Shown: positions 45,104 to 54,282 of the stretch, one piece after another
How the letters are laid out: each line of letters opens with the position of its first letter
Numbering within the stretch: position 1 is the stretch's first letter
Source of the DNA: Sutterella sp.
Lineage (GTDB): Bacteria; Pseudomonadota; Gammaproteobacteria; Burkholderiales; Burkholderiaceae_F
Direction: 5' to 3'
DNA length: 64,000 nucleotides
NCBI GenBank assembly: GCA_019418605.1
Contig: DYBN01000027.1
Location: forward strand, 7,638-71,637
Program-made: the position numbers and the translations under genes
Notes under the pieces: model-generated
Databases searched by the model: none
What the model was told of the DNA's origin: nothing
What the model saw: the letters and a program-made list of their open reading frames with translations, nothing else

Positions 45104-45613
45104 ATGACGGTTGGTAATCAAATGGCAATCACCGAAATCGTTGCCATAGTAGCCTTGGTTTTTCAAGGATTTTTAGTTTGGTTAGCCTATTCGGCGATAA
45201 AAAGAAACGAGTTGACTGCCAAGAAGCGCGCCATCGTTGATCACATCATTAAGCAGCGTGAAGACAAGGTTTTGGCAGAGGTTTTTCAGGCGTTGTACAG
45301 GCTCCGAGACGAAAAGAAAAAAGTGTCGGAGTACATCAAAGACCCGGAGAACTTTCGCAGAGTCCTCTACGCTTTGGACACCATGGAGTTCACCGCTGTT
45401 GGCATCCGTTTGGGCGCGTTTGATGAAGACGTGTACAAGGAGTTGCAGTGCACAAAAGTCATCAAAACTTGGGAATCTGTCAGCGGTTTTGTAATGGAGC
45501 TTCGCAACGAAAAGCAGCGACAAACCCTCTACCAAGACCTAGAACTACTGGCTAACAGGTGGAGCGCAAACCCAATCAAAGAATTGAAAAAATCGACTTA
45601 TCGCGATCGTTAA
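45104..45613 (+). CDS. DUF4760-like membrane-anchored protein
   Basis: A 169-residue protein with one N-terminal transmembrane helix (ITEIVAIVALVFQGFLVWLAYSA) and a cytoplasmic helical domain (LTAKKRAIVDHIIKQREDK; DTMEFTAVGIRLGAFDEDVYK), matching DUF4760 by eye. No function is known. Its AT-richer codon use and the preceding 240-base AT-rich stretch suggest transfer. Two starts are possible: ATG here, or ATG at 45122; a nine-codon reading frame at 45088-45117 with AAAGGAGAGCTTG precedes it and may couple translation. Confidence 0.6.
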   Translation: MTVGNQMAITEIVAIVALVFQGFLVWLAYSAIKRNELTAKKRAIVDHIIKQREDKVLAEVFQALYRLRDEKKKVSEYIKDPENFRRVLYALDTMEFTAVGIRLGAFDEDVYKELQCTKVIKTWESVSGFVMELRNEKQRQTLYQDLELLANRWSANPIKELKKSTYRDR

Positions 45614-45614
45614 C

Positions 45615-45640
45615 CAAAACCCCGTTCTGGCGGGGTTTTG
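45615..45640. terminator. intrinsic terminator after DUF4760 gene
   Basis: CAAAACCCCG and CGGGGTTTTG are perfect ten-base arms around TTCTGG, with the T-run in the right arm. Overlaps the end of the DUF4760 gene by no bases and works in either direction. Confidence 0.8.
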
Positions 45641-45671
45641 CGGCGCACCCCGCGGCAGTTGCAGGCGAGCC

Positions 45672-45677
45672 TACAAT
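45672..45677 (+). promoter_or_regulatory. -10-like TACAAT before the small membrane protein
   Basis: CCTACAATGTG lies about 105 bases before the 49-residue gene and belongs to the recurrent CTACAAT set. Confidence 0.4.
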
Positions 45678-45782
45678 GTGAAAAAAGGGGCGGCAGGCGC
45701 CTCGGCCCGTGCCTTTGGCCACAGCAAGGAGGCACGCGCAGGGCGCCCGACCCTCGGGTCTTTTGAGGAGGCTTGGCAGCCT

Positions 45783-45932
45783 ATGAAGCACTTTTTCAAG
45801 AATCATCCGCTTGCGCGCTACTTCTCGATCGTGTTCGCAATCTATGTCGCCGCCACGCTTTTCTGGTACGTGGCGCTCTACGGCCCGACCGTGTTTTTTG
45901 GCATTGAGCCGCCGGCAGGGCTCTTGTGGTGA
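45783..45932 (+). CDS. 49-residue single-pass membrane protein
   Basis: The short peptide is MKHFFKNHPLARYFSIVFAI then a hydrophobic helix (YVAATLFWYVALYGPTVFFG). No homologue is recognised. A promoter-like site and GAGGAGG about 11 bases before the ATG support it as a real gene. The in-frame start at 45678 adds an unlikely basic leader. Confidence 0.5.
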   Translation: MKHFFKNHPLARYFSIVFAIYVAATLFWYVALYGPTVFFGIEPPAGLLW

Positions 45933-46175
45933 ATATCCGGTCTTTTTGGCCGGCAAAGCCTTTAACCGCACGCGCTGCGTGCGCCGACAAAAAGGGGAGT
46001 TCTCGAAAACGGGAGCTCCTTTTTTTGCCTGCAGCGGCGCAAAACTTCCCTTGCCCCTAGCCCGCGGGTTGTATCGGCCGAAAGGACGCATTTCTAGAAT
46101 GGGCCGGGCCCAACAGGCGCCCCGGGTGTTGTGATGCGGGCGCCGTCAACAAACCCCAGGGGAAGAAAAACAATC

Positions 46176-47276
46176 ATGCTTTGCACCATGAAACGGGCGG
46201 CCGTCGCCGCCGCTGCCGCGGCGCTCGCAGGCGCTCTGCCTGCGGCGGGCGCAGCCGACCTCACCGTCTACGGCCTCATCGACACGGGCCTTAACTTCAG
46301 AAGCGTCGACGCCGACGACTCCGCAACCTGGAGCGCCTTGGACGGCGAGCACCTCTCGATGGACTCGGGCATGACGCTGGGCTCGCGCTTTGGCTTTAAG
46401 GGGAGCGAGCGGATTTCGGAGGCGCTCACGGTGGGCTTCGTGCTCGAAAACGGCTTTGACTCCGACACGGGCTCCATGATGACGGGCCGCATCTTCGGAC
46501 GCGAGTCGCAGGTCTACCTTGAAGGCGGCTTCGGCAAGCTGAGCTTTGGCCGCGTGGCCGTGCTGATGTCCGACCTGGGCAGCTTCGGTCTTATGGGAGA
46601 GCTCTCGGCGCTTGCCACGGGCTACGGCGACGCGGGCAATCACGCGATGATCTTTTCGAGCTTTGACGTGCGCCGAGACAACGTCGTCACCTACGTCTCG
46701 CCCTCGTTTGCGGGCTTTACCCTGCACGCGCAGTACGCCATGGGCAACGACAACGAAAACAAGTCTTCGGCCGCGGGCGGCCGCTACGGCGCTCTGGCGC
46801 TCACCTACAAAAACGGCCCGTTGAGCGTCATCCTGCACGGCGACAGGCTCAACAAAAACCACGAAGAGCTGGAAGGCAAGGACACCGTGACCGTCACGGG
46901 CGGCGTGAGCTACGCGTTTGAGCCATTGACGCTTTATGTCGCGGGCCAGTACTTTGCCAACGCCAATGAGGTGGGCGGCACAAGCTACGGCTACGAGCTC
47001 GGCGGCCTGGGCGACATCGACGGGTGGGGTGCGACGGTAGGCGCCCGCGTGCCCGTTGCGGGCGGCACGCTGCGCCTTTCGGCGGGCTACATGGACGCCG
47101 AGAGCGACGAGACCGAAGAAGACGTCACGCGCTTTATCATCGGCGCGGGCTACGAGTACTGGCTCTCCAAGCGCACGTCCTGGTACGCGGCCGCGGGCTA
47201 CACGCGCGACGACGATGCCGCCGGCCGCAACCCGACGATGGTGCAGGTCGTGGCGGGTCTGCGCCACAAGTTCTAA
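46176..47276 (+). CDS. Gram-negative porin (Burkholderia/Bordetella type)
   Basis: A 366-residue outer-membrane porin: signal peptide (KRAAVAAAAAALAGALPAAGA), then ADLTVYGLIDTGLNFRS, the start of the 16-strand trimeric porin, GSRFGFKGSERISEALTVGF and a C-terminal phenylalanine (GLRHKF) as required for BAM assembly. It passes small solutes. The ATG behind GGGGAAGAAAAACAATC is used; an ATG 12 bases downstream is also possible. Confidence 0.92.
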   Translation: MLCTMKRAAVAAAAAALAGALPAAGAADLTVYGLIDTGLNFRSVDADDSATWSALDGEHLSMDSGMTLGSRFGFKGSERISEALTVGFVLENGFDSDTGSMMTGRIFGRESQVYLEGGFGKLSFGRVAVLMSDLGSFGLMGELSALATGYGDAGNHAMIFSSFDVRRDNVVTYVSPSFAGFTLHAQYAMGNDNENKSSAAGGRYGALALTYKNGPLSVILHGDRLNKNHEELEGKDTVTVTGGVSYAFEPLTLYVAGQYFANANEVGGTSYGYELGGLGDIDGWGATVGARVPVAGGTLRLSAGYMDAESDETEEDVTRFIIGAGYEYWLSKRTSWYAAAGYTRDDDAAGRNPTMVQVVAGLRHKF

Positions 47277-47442
47277 CAAGAGCACAGGGACAAAGAGCCC
47301 GGAGCCGGCGCAACGAAGACGGCCCCGGGCGCTTGACTGCCGGCGCATCGCAATTTGCGGCAATTGCCTGAAAAAGGAAGGCTGCTTTCCTGATCGGGCG
47401 GCAAATGGCGGTGATCGGCGGTGATCAGCGGCGAAATTCTTT

Positions 47443-47448
47443 TATATT
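47443..47448 (+). promoter_or_regulatory. -10-like TATATT adjoining the sensor kinase start
   Basis: TTTTATATTGT lies only six bases before the ATG. Transcription from it would begin at or beside the start codon, giving a leaderless message. No Shine-Dalgarno is present. A -35 box is not clear. Confidence 0.4.
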
Positions 47449-47454
47449 GTCCCC

Positions 47455-49461
47455 ATGATTTGCGCTCTTCTGCCTTCGGTCACTCAATTGCGCACGCGCT
47501 GCGCAGGCGGCCTTTGCGCTCTTGCGGCGGCGCTTGCCGCTGCAGGCGCGGGCGCCGGGCCGCAGGCCTGGGCAAGGGAGCTGGGCGAGCCCGAGCCCGC
47601 AGCCGTTCAAAGCAAGCCTGCGGCCGCCCGGACGCAGACGCCCGGGCAAAGCGAGGCAAGTCCAGCCCAACCGCGCACGCTTGTGATTGCCGTGACCGAC
47701 GACCTGGAGGCGGTCACGGACGACATGGGCATTGCCGATACGTTTGAGGCGCTGCAAAAGGCGCTTCCCTCCTACACCATCTACAAGTCCTCGGCCGTGA
47801 CGGCCGACGTGCGCACCTGGATTGCGCAGAACAAGCCCGACTTTCTCATCGCGGCCACGGGAAGCGTGCCCGTTTTCACGGAAGGGGCCGCAAGCGCCTA
47901 TCGCCTTGTCACCCGCAAGAGCCCGCAGACGCAGATTGCCTCGCAAAGCATCGGCTCGACCGTGGTGGCGCTCAAAAACCGCACGGACATCAACGAGATC
48001 GCCGACTTAAAAGGCAAGACGGTGGCGGCGACGCTGCCCGACTCCATTGCCGGGTGGCTTGCGCTCGCAGGCGAAGTGCACGATCTGGGCTACGACCCGG
48101 AGACGTTTTTTGAGCGCGTTTTCTTTCTGGACACCCTTTTTCCCAACCTCACCGCGGCGCTCTGGGGGAAAAGCGCCGATGCCGTCGTGATGCCCGCCTG
48201 CTTTCTTGAAACGCTCGAGCGGCAGGGCCTGGCTGACGTGACGGACTTGAAGGTCGTGGGGAAAAAGGAGGGCTCGGCGCTGCGCTGCCAGCACTCGACG
48301 GCGCTTTACCCTGACGTGAGCTTTTACGGCTTTGGGTGGACAAGCGAAGAAAGCGCCCGGGACGTGACGATTGCACTGCTGTCCATGTCGGCTGCCGCAG
48401 GCGCTCCCGAGTGGCGCTCCAACGTCGACGCTTCAAGGCTTGACGCGCTTTTTCGAAAGCTCTCGGTGGGGCCCTACGCCTACGATGCCGGGTTTTCCTT
48501 TTCGCGCTTTTACGAGCGCTATAAAACCGTGATTTTCATGGCGGCCGCGGTGCTGTTGGCGCTCATTGCGCATGCGGCGATCCTGCAGCACTTGGTCAAG
48601 CGGCGCACGCGGCAGCTCTCCGAGGCGCTTGAAAACGCACGGAAGATGGAGGCCGCCGCGCGGGAAAACCGCGCAAGACTGGGAACGCTCGAGCGGCGCA
48701 ACATCGTCAATCAAATGTCGGGCATGATTGCCCATGAGATCAAGTCGCCCGTGGGCGCCGTGCTCAACTTCAAGGCGATTCTCGACTTTGTGCTCCCGCA
48801 GCAGGTGCGCGCGCAGCAGGCCGTCGACACGGCGCTCTCGGGCATCGAGAGCGAGGCGGTCAAGATTGCCGGCATCGTCGATCGGGTGCGCAGCTACGCC
48901 AAGTCGCAAAAGTCCGCCCAGCGGCCCTGCGAGCTTGTTGAAATCGCCCGCAAGGCCATTGAAAGCGTGCGCGCGGCTTCTTCGGGCGATGCGCGCATCC
49001 GCACGCGCTTTCCGGACAAGCCCTGCACCGTCACGGGCGATCCGCTTGAGCTTGAACTTTTAATCGTCAATCTCGTGAAAAACGCCTGGCAGGCGCAATC
49101 GGACCGTGCGCGGCCTGAAATTGACGTCGCTGTCGACATGCTTGCGCTGCGGCCGCAGGACGAGCAGGGAGATGAGAAGGAAAGTCCACCGCAGGGCGAA
49201 TTCTCGGAACTAGGCCGCCTTGCCGGGCGAGCGATGCGCCCGAAGGCCGAGGTGGTGCTCACCGTGAACAACCCGGGCAAGGTCTTGAGCGAGGAAGAAT
49301 TTGCGAGGCTTGCGCAGATTGCCGAGAGCGTCAAGCCCGAGGGGCTTGGCATGGGGCTTTCCATCGTGCGCGGCATCTGCGACAGCCACGCCGCACGGCT
49401 TGTCTTTTCCCGGCGGCCTGCCGGGGGCGTGCGCGTGAAGGTGATATTTTCGGTTTTTTAA
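47455..49461 (+). CDS. TtrS-like sensor histidine kinase (PhnD-type periplasmic domain)
   Basis: A 668-residue membrane kinase. An N-terminal signal region is followed by a periplasmic binding-protein-like domain (about residues 75-340) of the PhnD/TtrS type, a transmembrane helix near residue 365 (VIFMAAAVLLALIAHAAIL), a coiled coil, and the kinase core with phospho-acceptor His427 in MIAHEIKSPV, N-box IVNLVKNAWQA and G-box GLGMGLSIV. TtrS itself senses tetrathionate; here the linked target is a flavoprotein, so the ligand is probably that enzyme's substrate. First gene of the first of two sensor-regulator-reductase modules. Confidence 0.88.
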   Translation: MICALLPSVTQLRTRCAGGLCALAAALAAAGAGAGPQAWARELGEPEPAAVQSKPAAARTQTPGQSEASPAQPRTLVIAVTDDLEAVTDDMGIADTFEALQKALPSYTIYKSSAVTADVRTWIAQNKPDFLIAATGSVPVFTEGAASAYRLVTRKSPQTQIASQSIGSTVVALKNRTDINEIADLKGKTVAATLPDSIAGWLALAGEVHDLGYDPETFFERVFFLDTLFPNLTAALWGKSADAVVMPACFLETLERQGLADVTDLKVVGKKEGSALRCQHSTALYPDVSFYGFGWTSEESARDVTIALLSMSAAAGAPEWRSNVDASRLDALFRKLSVGPYAYDAGFSFSRFYERYKTVIFMAAAVLLALIAHAAILQHLVKRRTRQLSEALENARKMEAAARENRARLGTLERRNIVNQMSGMIAHEIKSPVGAVLNFKAILDFVLPQQVRAQQAVDTALSGIESEAVKIAGIVDRVRSYAKSQKSAQRPCELVEIARKAIESVRAASSGDARIRTRFPDKPCTVTGDPLELELLIVNLVKNAWQAQSDRARPEIDVAVDMLALRPQDEQGDEKESPPQGEFSELGRLAGRAMRPKAEVVLTVNNPGKVLSEEEFARLAQIAESVKPEGLGMGLSIVRGICDSHAARLVFSRRPAGGVRVKVIFSVF

Positions 49462-49474
49462 GGGAGGGGGTCCG

Positions 49475-50146
49475 GTGACAACGCATGTGCTGCCGCTTGT
49501 GCGCTTTGTTGAAGACGACGAGGTGTTTCGCACCTCGCAGGAGCTGCTGCTGCGCACGCACGGCTACGAGGTGCAGGGCTATGCGGGCGCCGCGCAGTTT
49601 TTGGCCGAAGACGACCTGTCGCGGCCCGGCTGCATCGTGCTTGACGTGCGCATGCCCGGCATGACGGGACTTGAACTGCAGCGGCTTTTAAACGAAAAGG
49701 CCGTTGACGTGCCGGTCATCTTTTTATCCGGCCACGGCGACATCGCCATGGCCGTGCACACGATGCAAAGCGGTGCGGTGAGCTTTCTTGAAAAGCCCGT
49801 GGCGCCGCGAAAGCTTCTTGAGAGCATTGCGGCGGCCGTGGAGGTTTCCATGTCGCGCTGGAGAGCGGGCGAAGAGGCTAGGCGCAATCAGGCGGTCTTT
49901 GAGAGCCTGACGCCGCGCGAGCGCGAGGTGGTGCTTCTTGCCGCGCGCGACACGCCCAACAAGGTGATTGCCCGGGCGCTTGACATTGCCGAGGCCACAG
50001 TCAAGATGCACCGCGCCAACGCCTTTGCAAAGCTGGGCGTCAAAAGCCCCCTTGAGGCCTACGTGGCGCTTGAGCGCCTCGGGGTGATTGCGGGCGACGC
50101 CAAAGAGCGCGGGGACACGGGCCCTGCCCAGGGGGAGGCGAGATGA
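49475..50146 (+). CDS. TtrR-like LuxR-family response regulator
   Basis: A 223-residue regulator: receiver domain with phospho-acceptor Asp57 (CIVLDVRMPGMTGLEL) and a C-terminal LuxR helix-turn-helix (LTPREREVVLLAARDTPNKV; KMHRANAFAKLGVKS). Start is GTG behind GGGAGGGGGTCC. It follows the kinase by 13 bases and its stop overlaps the flavoprotein start (ATGA). Confidence 0.9.
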   Translation: MTTHVLPLVRFVEDDEVFRTSQELLLRTHGYEVQGYAGAAQFLAEDDLSRPGCIVLDVRMPGMTGLELQRLLNEKAVDVPVIFLSGHGDIAMAVHTMQSGAVSFLEKPVAPRKLLESIAAAVEVSMSRWRAGEEARRNQAVFESLTPREREVVLLAARDTPNKVIARALDIAEATVKMHRANAFAKLGVKSPLEAYVALERLGVIAGDAKERGDTGPAQGEAR

Positions 50147-51585
50147 AGCGGCGGGCCCTGCTTGCCGCCTCGGGCGCAGCGATGCTGGGCTTTGCGCCCC
50201 TCAAGGGCTTTGCGGAGGCGGATGTTGCCGCGGAAGCGGCCGCGGGAGGCGTCTTTGACGTCCTTGTTGCGGGCAGCGGCATGGCGGGGCTTGCGGCTGC
50301 GGTTTCCGCCCATGAGGCGGGAGCAAGGCGCATCGCCGTTCTTGAAAAAGGGCCCCTTGCGGGCGGGCACACCGCTTTTTCAAGCGGCTCGTTTGCCGTT
50401 TTCAGCCCCCGCATGCAAAAAGAGCAGAACATCGAGGATTCGGTTGATCTGTGGGTGCGCGACAGCCGCGCGATCGGAGGCGAAATCAACGAAGCCGTGC
50501 TTCGCACGATTGCTCAAGAAAGCGAGGCGTGCCGCGACTGGCTCTCTGCCATGGGCGTGCGCTTTTCAAGCGTGCTCTTTGAGGCCCTTGGAGGCCTGCG
50601 GCCGCGCTGCGTTGCGCCGCGCTCTGGCATGGGCGGCAAGCACTACGTGCGCGTGATGCTCGCGCACGCCCGGGGGCTTGGCATTCCCGTTGCGCTCTCA
50701 AGCGAAGTTGTCGCCATCGAGTTTGTCGCTTCGATGCGCCTGTGGCGCGTGACGGTTGAAAGCGAGCAGGGCGCCTACGCTCTTTACACCCGCAGCCTTG
50801 TGCTTGCCACGGGCGGGTTTTCGGCCAACACCGCCATGCGGCTTCTCTACGACGCGCGGTTTGCTGCGGACATGGCCACGACGGCCAACCCCGAGGGCAC
50901 GCTCTGGGACGGGGCCACGGGAGACGGCATCCGCATGGCCGAGCGCGCGGGCGCGGGCATTCTCGGCATGCCCAACATCGTGTATCTGCCCTACTGGGGC
51001 GGGCGCGCTCTTGACTACGTGGGAGCGGAAATCTTCATCAACCTCGAGGGCAGGCGTTTTGTCAATGAGGCGATGAACGTGACGGCCATTGCAGACGCCA
51101 TGATGCGCGAGCCCGAGCAGGAGATGTGGGTGATCACCGATTCGCGATCAGTGAAGGGCGCCAATTTCGGCTCGAAGTTTGCCGCGGGCAGACTGCGCAT
51201 GTCCGAGAGCATCGAGGAGATGGCCCGCGACATGCAGATACCGGCCTCGGTGCTGCGCGAGACGCTTGAGCGCTACAACCGCTTTGCCCGGCAAAAGAGC
51301 GATCCGGATTTCGGAAAGACGCTTTTTACGCAGACAATCGATACGCCCCCTTACTACTGGGGCAGAGAGAAACTCTACGTGCACTGCACGCTCGGAGGCA
51401 TTGCCGTCGACAGCCGCTCGCGCGTGCTCGATGCTTCGGGCAAGCCCATCGAAGGTCTTTACGCCGCAGGCGAAACCACGGGCGGCATCTTCGGGCGCGA
51501 CCGCCTGGGCGGCATGAGCATTGCGGGCGCGGCGGTCACGGGACGCATTGCGGGCTTTGAGGCGGCGAGAGGGCGCCGCGCGTAA
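50143..51585 (+). CDS. exported FAD flavoprotein reductase (module 1)
   Basis: A 480-residue FAD_binding_2 enzyme with an MKRRALLAASGA-type Tat-like signal and dinucleotide motif VAGSGMAGLAAAV near residue 45. Compared with Shewanella fumarate reductase, the substrate arginine equivalent to R402 is not kept (FVNEAMNVT), the H504 region reads VHCTLGG, and R544 is kept (GRDRLGG). It is therefore a distant paralogue with a different, unknown substrate. Translationally coupled to the regulator by a four-base overlap. Confidence 0.85.
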   Translation: MKRRALLAASGAAMLGFAPLKGFAEADVAAEAAAGGVFDVLVAGSGMAGLAAAVSAHEAGARRIAVLEKGPLAGGHTAFSSGSFAVFSPRMQKEQNIEDSVDLWVRDSRAIGGEINEAVLRTIAQESEACRDWLSAMGVRFSSVLFEALGGLRPRCVAPRSGMGGKHYVRVMLAHARGLGIPVALSSEVVAIEFVASMRLWRVTVESEQGAYALYTRSLVLATGGFSANTAMRLLYDARFAADMATTANPEGTLWDGATGDGIRMAERAGAGILGMPNIVYLPYWGGRALDYVGAEIFINLEGRRFVNEAMNVTAIADAMMREPEQEMWVITDSRSVKGANFGSKFAAGRLRMSESIEEMARDMQIPASVLRETLERYNRFARQKSDPDFGKTLFTQTIDTPPYYWGREKLYVHCTLGGIAVDSRSRVLDASGKPIEGLYAAGETTGGIFGRDRLGGMSIAGAAVTGRIAGFEAARGRRA

Positions 51586-51590
51586 AGCGC

Positions 51591-51630
51591 AAAGGCAGGC
51601 AAAGGCAGGAAAAGGCAGGCAAAAGCAGGA
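51591..51630. repeat. four-copy 10-bp tandem repeat
   Basis: Four exact-length ten-base units (AAAGGCAGGC, AAAGGCAGGA, AAAGGCAGGC, AAAAGCAGGA) lie between module 1 and the promoter of module 2. Copy number could vary between strains, or the units could be regulator-binding sites. Confidence 0.85.
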
Positions 51631-51677
51631 AAAAGGGTGGGCGGACCGAGGGCCGTTTTTGCGCCTGCAGGGCCTTT

Positions 51678-51683
51678 TATAAT
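51678..51683 (+). promoter_or_regulatory. TATAAT -10 box of the second module
   Basis: A perfect TATAAT with an imperfect TTTTTG -35 region about 16 bases upstream. It gives the second sensor-regulator-reductase module its own promoter, about 100 bases before the kinase ATG. Confidence 0.6.
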
Positions 51684-51797
51684 TTCGCCCGATGCCCGCA
51701 AAGGCTTTGATTTTCAAGGTCTTTGGGCAATTTCAAAGCCGTCTTCCCCAGTCCTCAACCCTTCTCGCTGCGTTTGTTTCCCGTGGCTTTCCCCGCC

Positions 51798-53675
51798 ATG
51801 CGCATCCTTGGCCAGTCCGGCGTCTTAACCCGCCTTCTTGGGCGCAGTCTTCAGTTTGTGATTGGCGCAGCCCTCTGCGCTTACACCGCCCTTATTCAAA
51901 GCGGCTGGGCTGCGCAGGGGCCGCAAAGTGACGCTCAAGCAGCTGAAAGGCCCGTGGTGCGCATCGGCCTTGTGGACACCTTTTCGCCCGAGTTCTACAT
52001 CGACACCTACGCGGCCACGATTCAGTACCTCAAGCGCCGTCTGCCGCAGTACCGGTTTGAGTCGGTGGAGTTTGCAAACGAGTCGAAGCTGACGCCGCAG
52101 ACGGCGCAGGGAATCGATTTTCTGGTGAGCAGCGCGGGAACCTTCGGCATCCGCGCGCAGGAGCTCGGAGCCGAGCACATCGTGATCCGCAAGCGCTCCG
52201 ACGTTAAAAACGCCTCGAGAAGCGTGGCTGCGGTTTTTGTCGCGCGCTCCGACAACAAGCGGATCAACACGCTCGAGGACATGCGCAATCAAAGGGCGAG
52301 CGCAACGCAGGCTTCAAGCTTTGACGGCTGGCTCATCGCGCAGGACGAGATCGCGCAGGCGGGATTTTCTCCCGAGAACTTTTTCTCAAGCGTGCAGTTT
52401 ACGGAGTACAACTACCCGGACGTCATCAGCCGCGTGCTCGTCGGACAGGTCGATGTCGGCGTGCTCACGCGCTGCCAGCTCGAAAGACTGCAGGAGCAGG
52501 GCCTTGTGGATGCCGCATCGGTAAAGGTGATCAACGAAAAAGAGGCCCCGGACGAACCGTGCCGGCGCTCAACCGAGCTCTATCCCGCGGAAGTCATCGC
52601 CGTCTTTCCGCACACCGACCCGGAACTTGCCAAGGCCGTGACGATTGCCCTGCTGCAGATGCCCGAGGCCGGCTGGGAATGGGTGACGGTCAACGACCTT
52701 GTCAACATCTCGGGCCTTATGGAGAGGCTCTCGCTCGGAAGCTTTGCCTACCAGAGGGAATTCACGCTCAAGGCCCTTGCGCGGCGCTACTCCCGGGAAA
52801 TCATTCTGGCGGCGGCGCTTGCTGCCGCAGCGCTTTTTCACATTCTGCGCGTGGATGCGCTCGTGATGCAGCGCACGCGCGAACTCGTGCAGATGGTCCG
52901 GGAAAAGGAGGCGCTTCTTGAGCGCATGAAGAAAACGCAGCAGTACCTGCAGCTGCTTGAGAGAAACACGATCGTAAGCCAGCTCTCAAGCCTTTTTGCG
53001 CACGAAATGAAGCAGCCCGTCACCAACATCATCAACTATGCCGCGGGCGTGGCCATGCTGCGCAAATCAGGGCGCGGCGATGCCCCCGCGATCGATCAGG
53101 CTCTGAGCGCCATCAATGATCAGGCCCGGCGCATGGCGCAGATCGTCGACAGGGTGCGCGCCTACGCCAAGCACGAGCCGCTTACCAAGACCGACTGCCG
53201 GCTTGCCGACATCGTGCGCACGACGCTTGAAAACTTTCGCCTGGCGCAAAAGACGGTAAGCGCAATAAAAGTCGACGTGCCCGAGGCCATCCATGTGTCG
53301 GCCGATCCGGTTGCCCTGGAGCTGCTCTTTTTGAACCTTGTGCGCAATGCCGAGCGGGCCGCCGCGGGAAATCCCGCGCCCGAGGTTTTGATCAAGGGGC
53401 GCGTCGACGGGCATCTGACGCGCGTGACGGTCTCGGACAACGGGCCGCGCGTGCCGCAGGAGCTCTTTGCGCAGCTCTCGCGCGTCGGCGGCGTGGAGAG
53501 CTCTCAGGGACTTGGAATGGGGCTGGCCATTGCCAAGGGCATTGCCGAAAACCACAACGGGCATCTTGAGTTTTCGCGCTCGGAAACAGGGGGCCTTGCG
53601 GTGACGCTTGTTCTCACGAGCCTTGCCGGAGAGTCCGTTACGAAGGAGAAAAAGAGTGAAGAGCCTGCTGCCTGA
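51798..53675 (+). CDS. TtrS-like sensor histidine kinase (second module)
   Basis: A 625-residue kinase with a signal peptide (VIGAALCAYTALIQSGWA), a PhnD-like periplasmic domain (about residues 50-310, IGLVDTFSPEFYIDTYAAT), a transmembrane helix, a coiled coil, His402 in LFAHEMKQPV, and GLGMGLAIAKGI. Same layout as the module 1 kinase but clearly diverged. The start is uncertain: ATG here, or an in-frame TTG at 51723; neither has a good ribosome binding site. Its end overlaps the regulator by 20 bases. Confidence 0.86.
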   Translation: MRILGQSGVLTRLLGRSLQFVIGAALCAYTALIQSGWAAQGPQSDAQAAERPVVRIGLVDTFSPEFYIDTYAATIQYLKRRLPQYRFESVEFANESKLTPQTAQGIDFLVSSAGTFGIRAQELGAEHIVIRKRSDVKNASRSVAAVFVARSDNKRINTLEDMRNQRASATQASSFDGWLIAQDEIAQAGFSPENFFSSVQFTEYNYPDVISRVLVGQVDVGVLTRCQLERLQEQGLVDAASVKVINEKEAPDEPCRRSTELYPAEVIAVFPHTDPELAKAVTIALLQMPEAGWEWVTVNDLVNISGLMERLSLGSFAYQREFTLKALARRYSREIILAAALAAAALFHILRVDALVMQRTRELVQMVREKEALLERMKKTQQYLQLLERNTIVSQLSSLFAHEMKQPVTNIINYAAGVAMLRKSGRGDAPAIDQALSAINDQARRMAQIVDRVRAYAKHEPLTKTDCRLADIVRTTLENFRLAQKTVSAIKVDVPEAIHVSADPVALELLFLNLVRNAERAAAGNPAPEVLIKGRVDGHLTRVTVSDNGPRVPQELFAQLSRVGGVESSQGLGMGLAIAKGIAENHNGHLEFSRSETGGLAVTLVLTSLAGESVTKEKKSEEPAA

Positions 53676-54282
53676 CTTGATTTACATCGTCGACGACGAT
53701 CCGTCCGTGTGCGCGTCTCTTTCTTTTATCCTCCAGATAGCGGGCTTTGACGTCGTCTCCTACAACAGCGCCGATCAATTTCTCGAGCAGGCCACGCACC
53801 TGCGCGCCGGCTGCGTGTTGCTCGACGTCAAGATGCCGGGCCGAAGCGGGCTTGAGCTTTTCTGCGAAATGAGGCGCAGAAAGATGCTTTTGCCCGTCAT
53901 TTTCCTCACCGGCCACGGCGACATTGAAATGGCGGTGCAGGCACTGCACGACGGGGCGTTTGATTTTCTCGTCAAGCCCGCCGAGCCCGACAAGCTCATC
54001 GAAAAGGTGCGCAAGGCCGTCGAGCACTGCAAGCAGCTCCAGGCCCAGGCGCTCGAGACCGAAGAGGTGAAAAGGCTCATGATGCGCTTGACGAGCGCCG
54101 AGCTTGAGGTTGCAAAGCTGATGGCCAAGGGGCTTCCCGTCAAAACGATGGCGCGCGTGCTCGAGGTAAGCGAACAGGCGGTGAAAATGCACCGCTCCTC
54201 GATTTACCGAAAGCTTGAGGCAGCCAATCCCGTGGAGGTGGCGGGCATCGTGCGCGACTGGCTCGAGGGGGCCAAGGCATGA
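53656..54282 (+). CDS. TtrR/FixJ-like response regulator (second module)
   Basis: A 208-residue regulator with receiver domain (IYIVDDDPSVCASLS; phospho-acceptor Asp57 in CVLLDVKMPGRSG) and LuxR-type HTH (LTSAELEVAKLMAKG; KMHRSSIYRKLEAAN). Start GTG behind GAAGGAGAAAAAGA, 20 bases inside the kinase gene; stop overlaps the flavoprotein ATG. Confidence 0.9.
   Translation: MKSLLPDLIYIVDDDPSVCASLSFILQIAGFDVVSYNSADQFLEQATHLRAGCVLLDVKMPGRSGLELFCEMRRRKMLLPVIFLTGHGDIEMAVQALHDGAFDFLVKPAEPDKLIEKVRKAVEHCKQLQAQALETEEVKRLMMRLTSAELEVAKLMAKGLPVKTMARVLEVSEQAVKMHRSSIYRKLEAANPVEVAGIVRDWLEGAKA

Noticed and set aside
45088..45117. nine-codon frame with a strong ribosome binding site before the DUF4760 gene
   Set aside because: Too short to call as a gene; noted only as a possible coupling leader.
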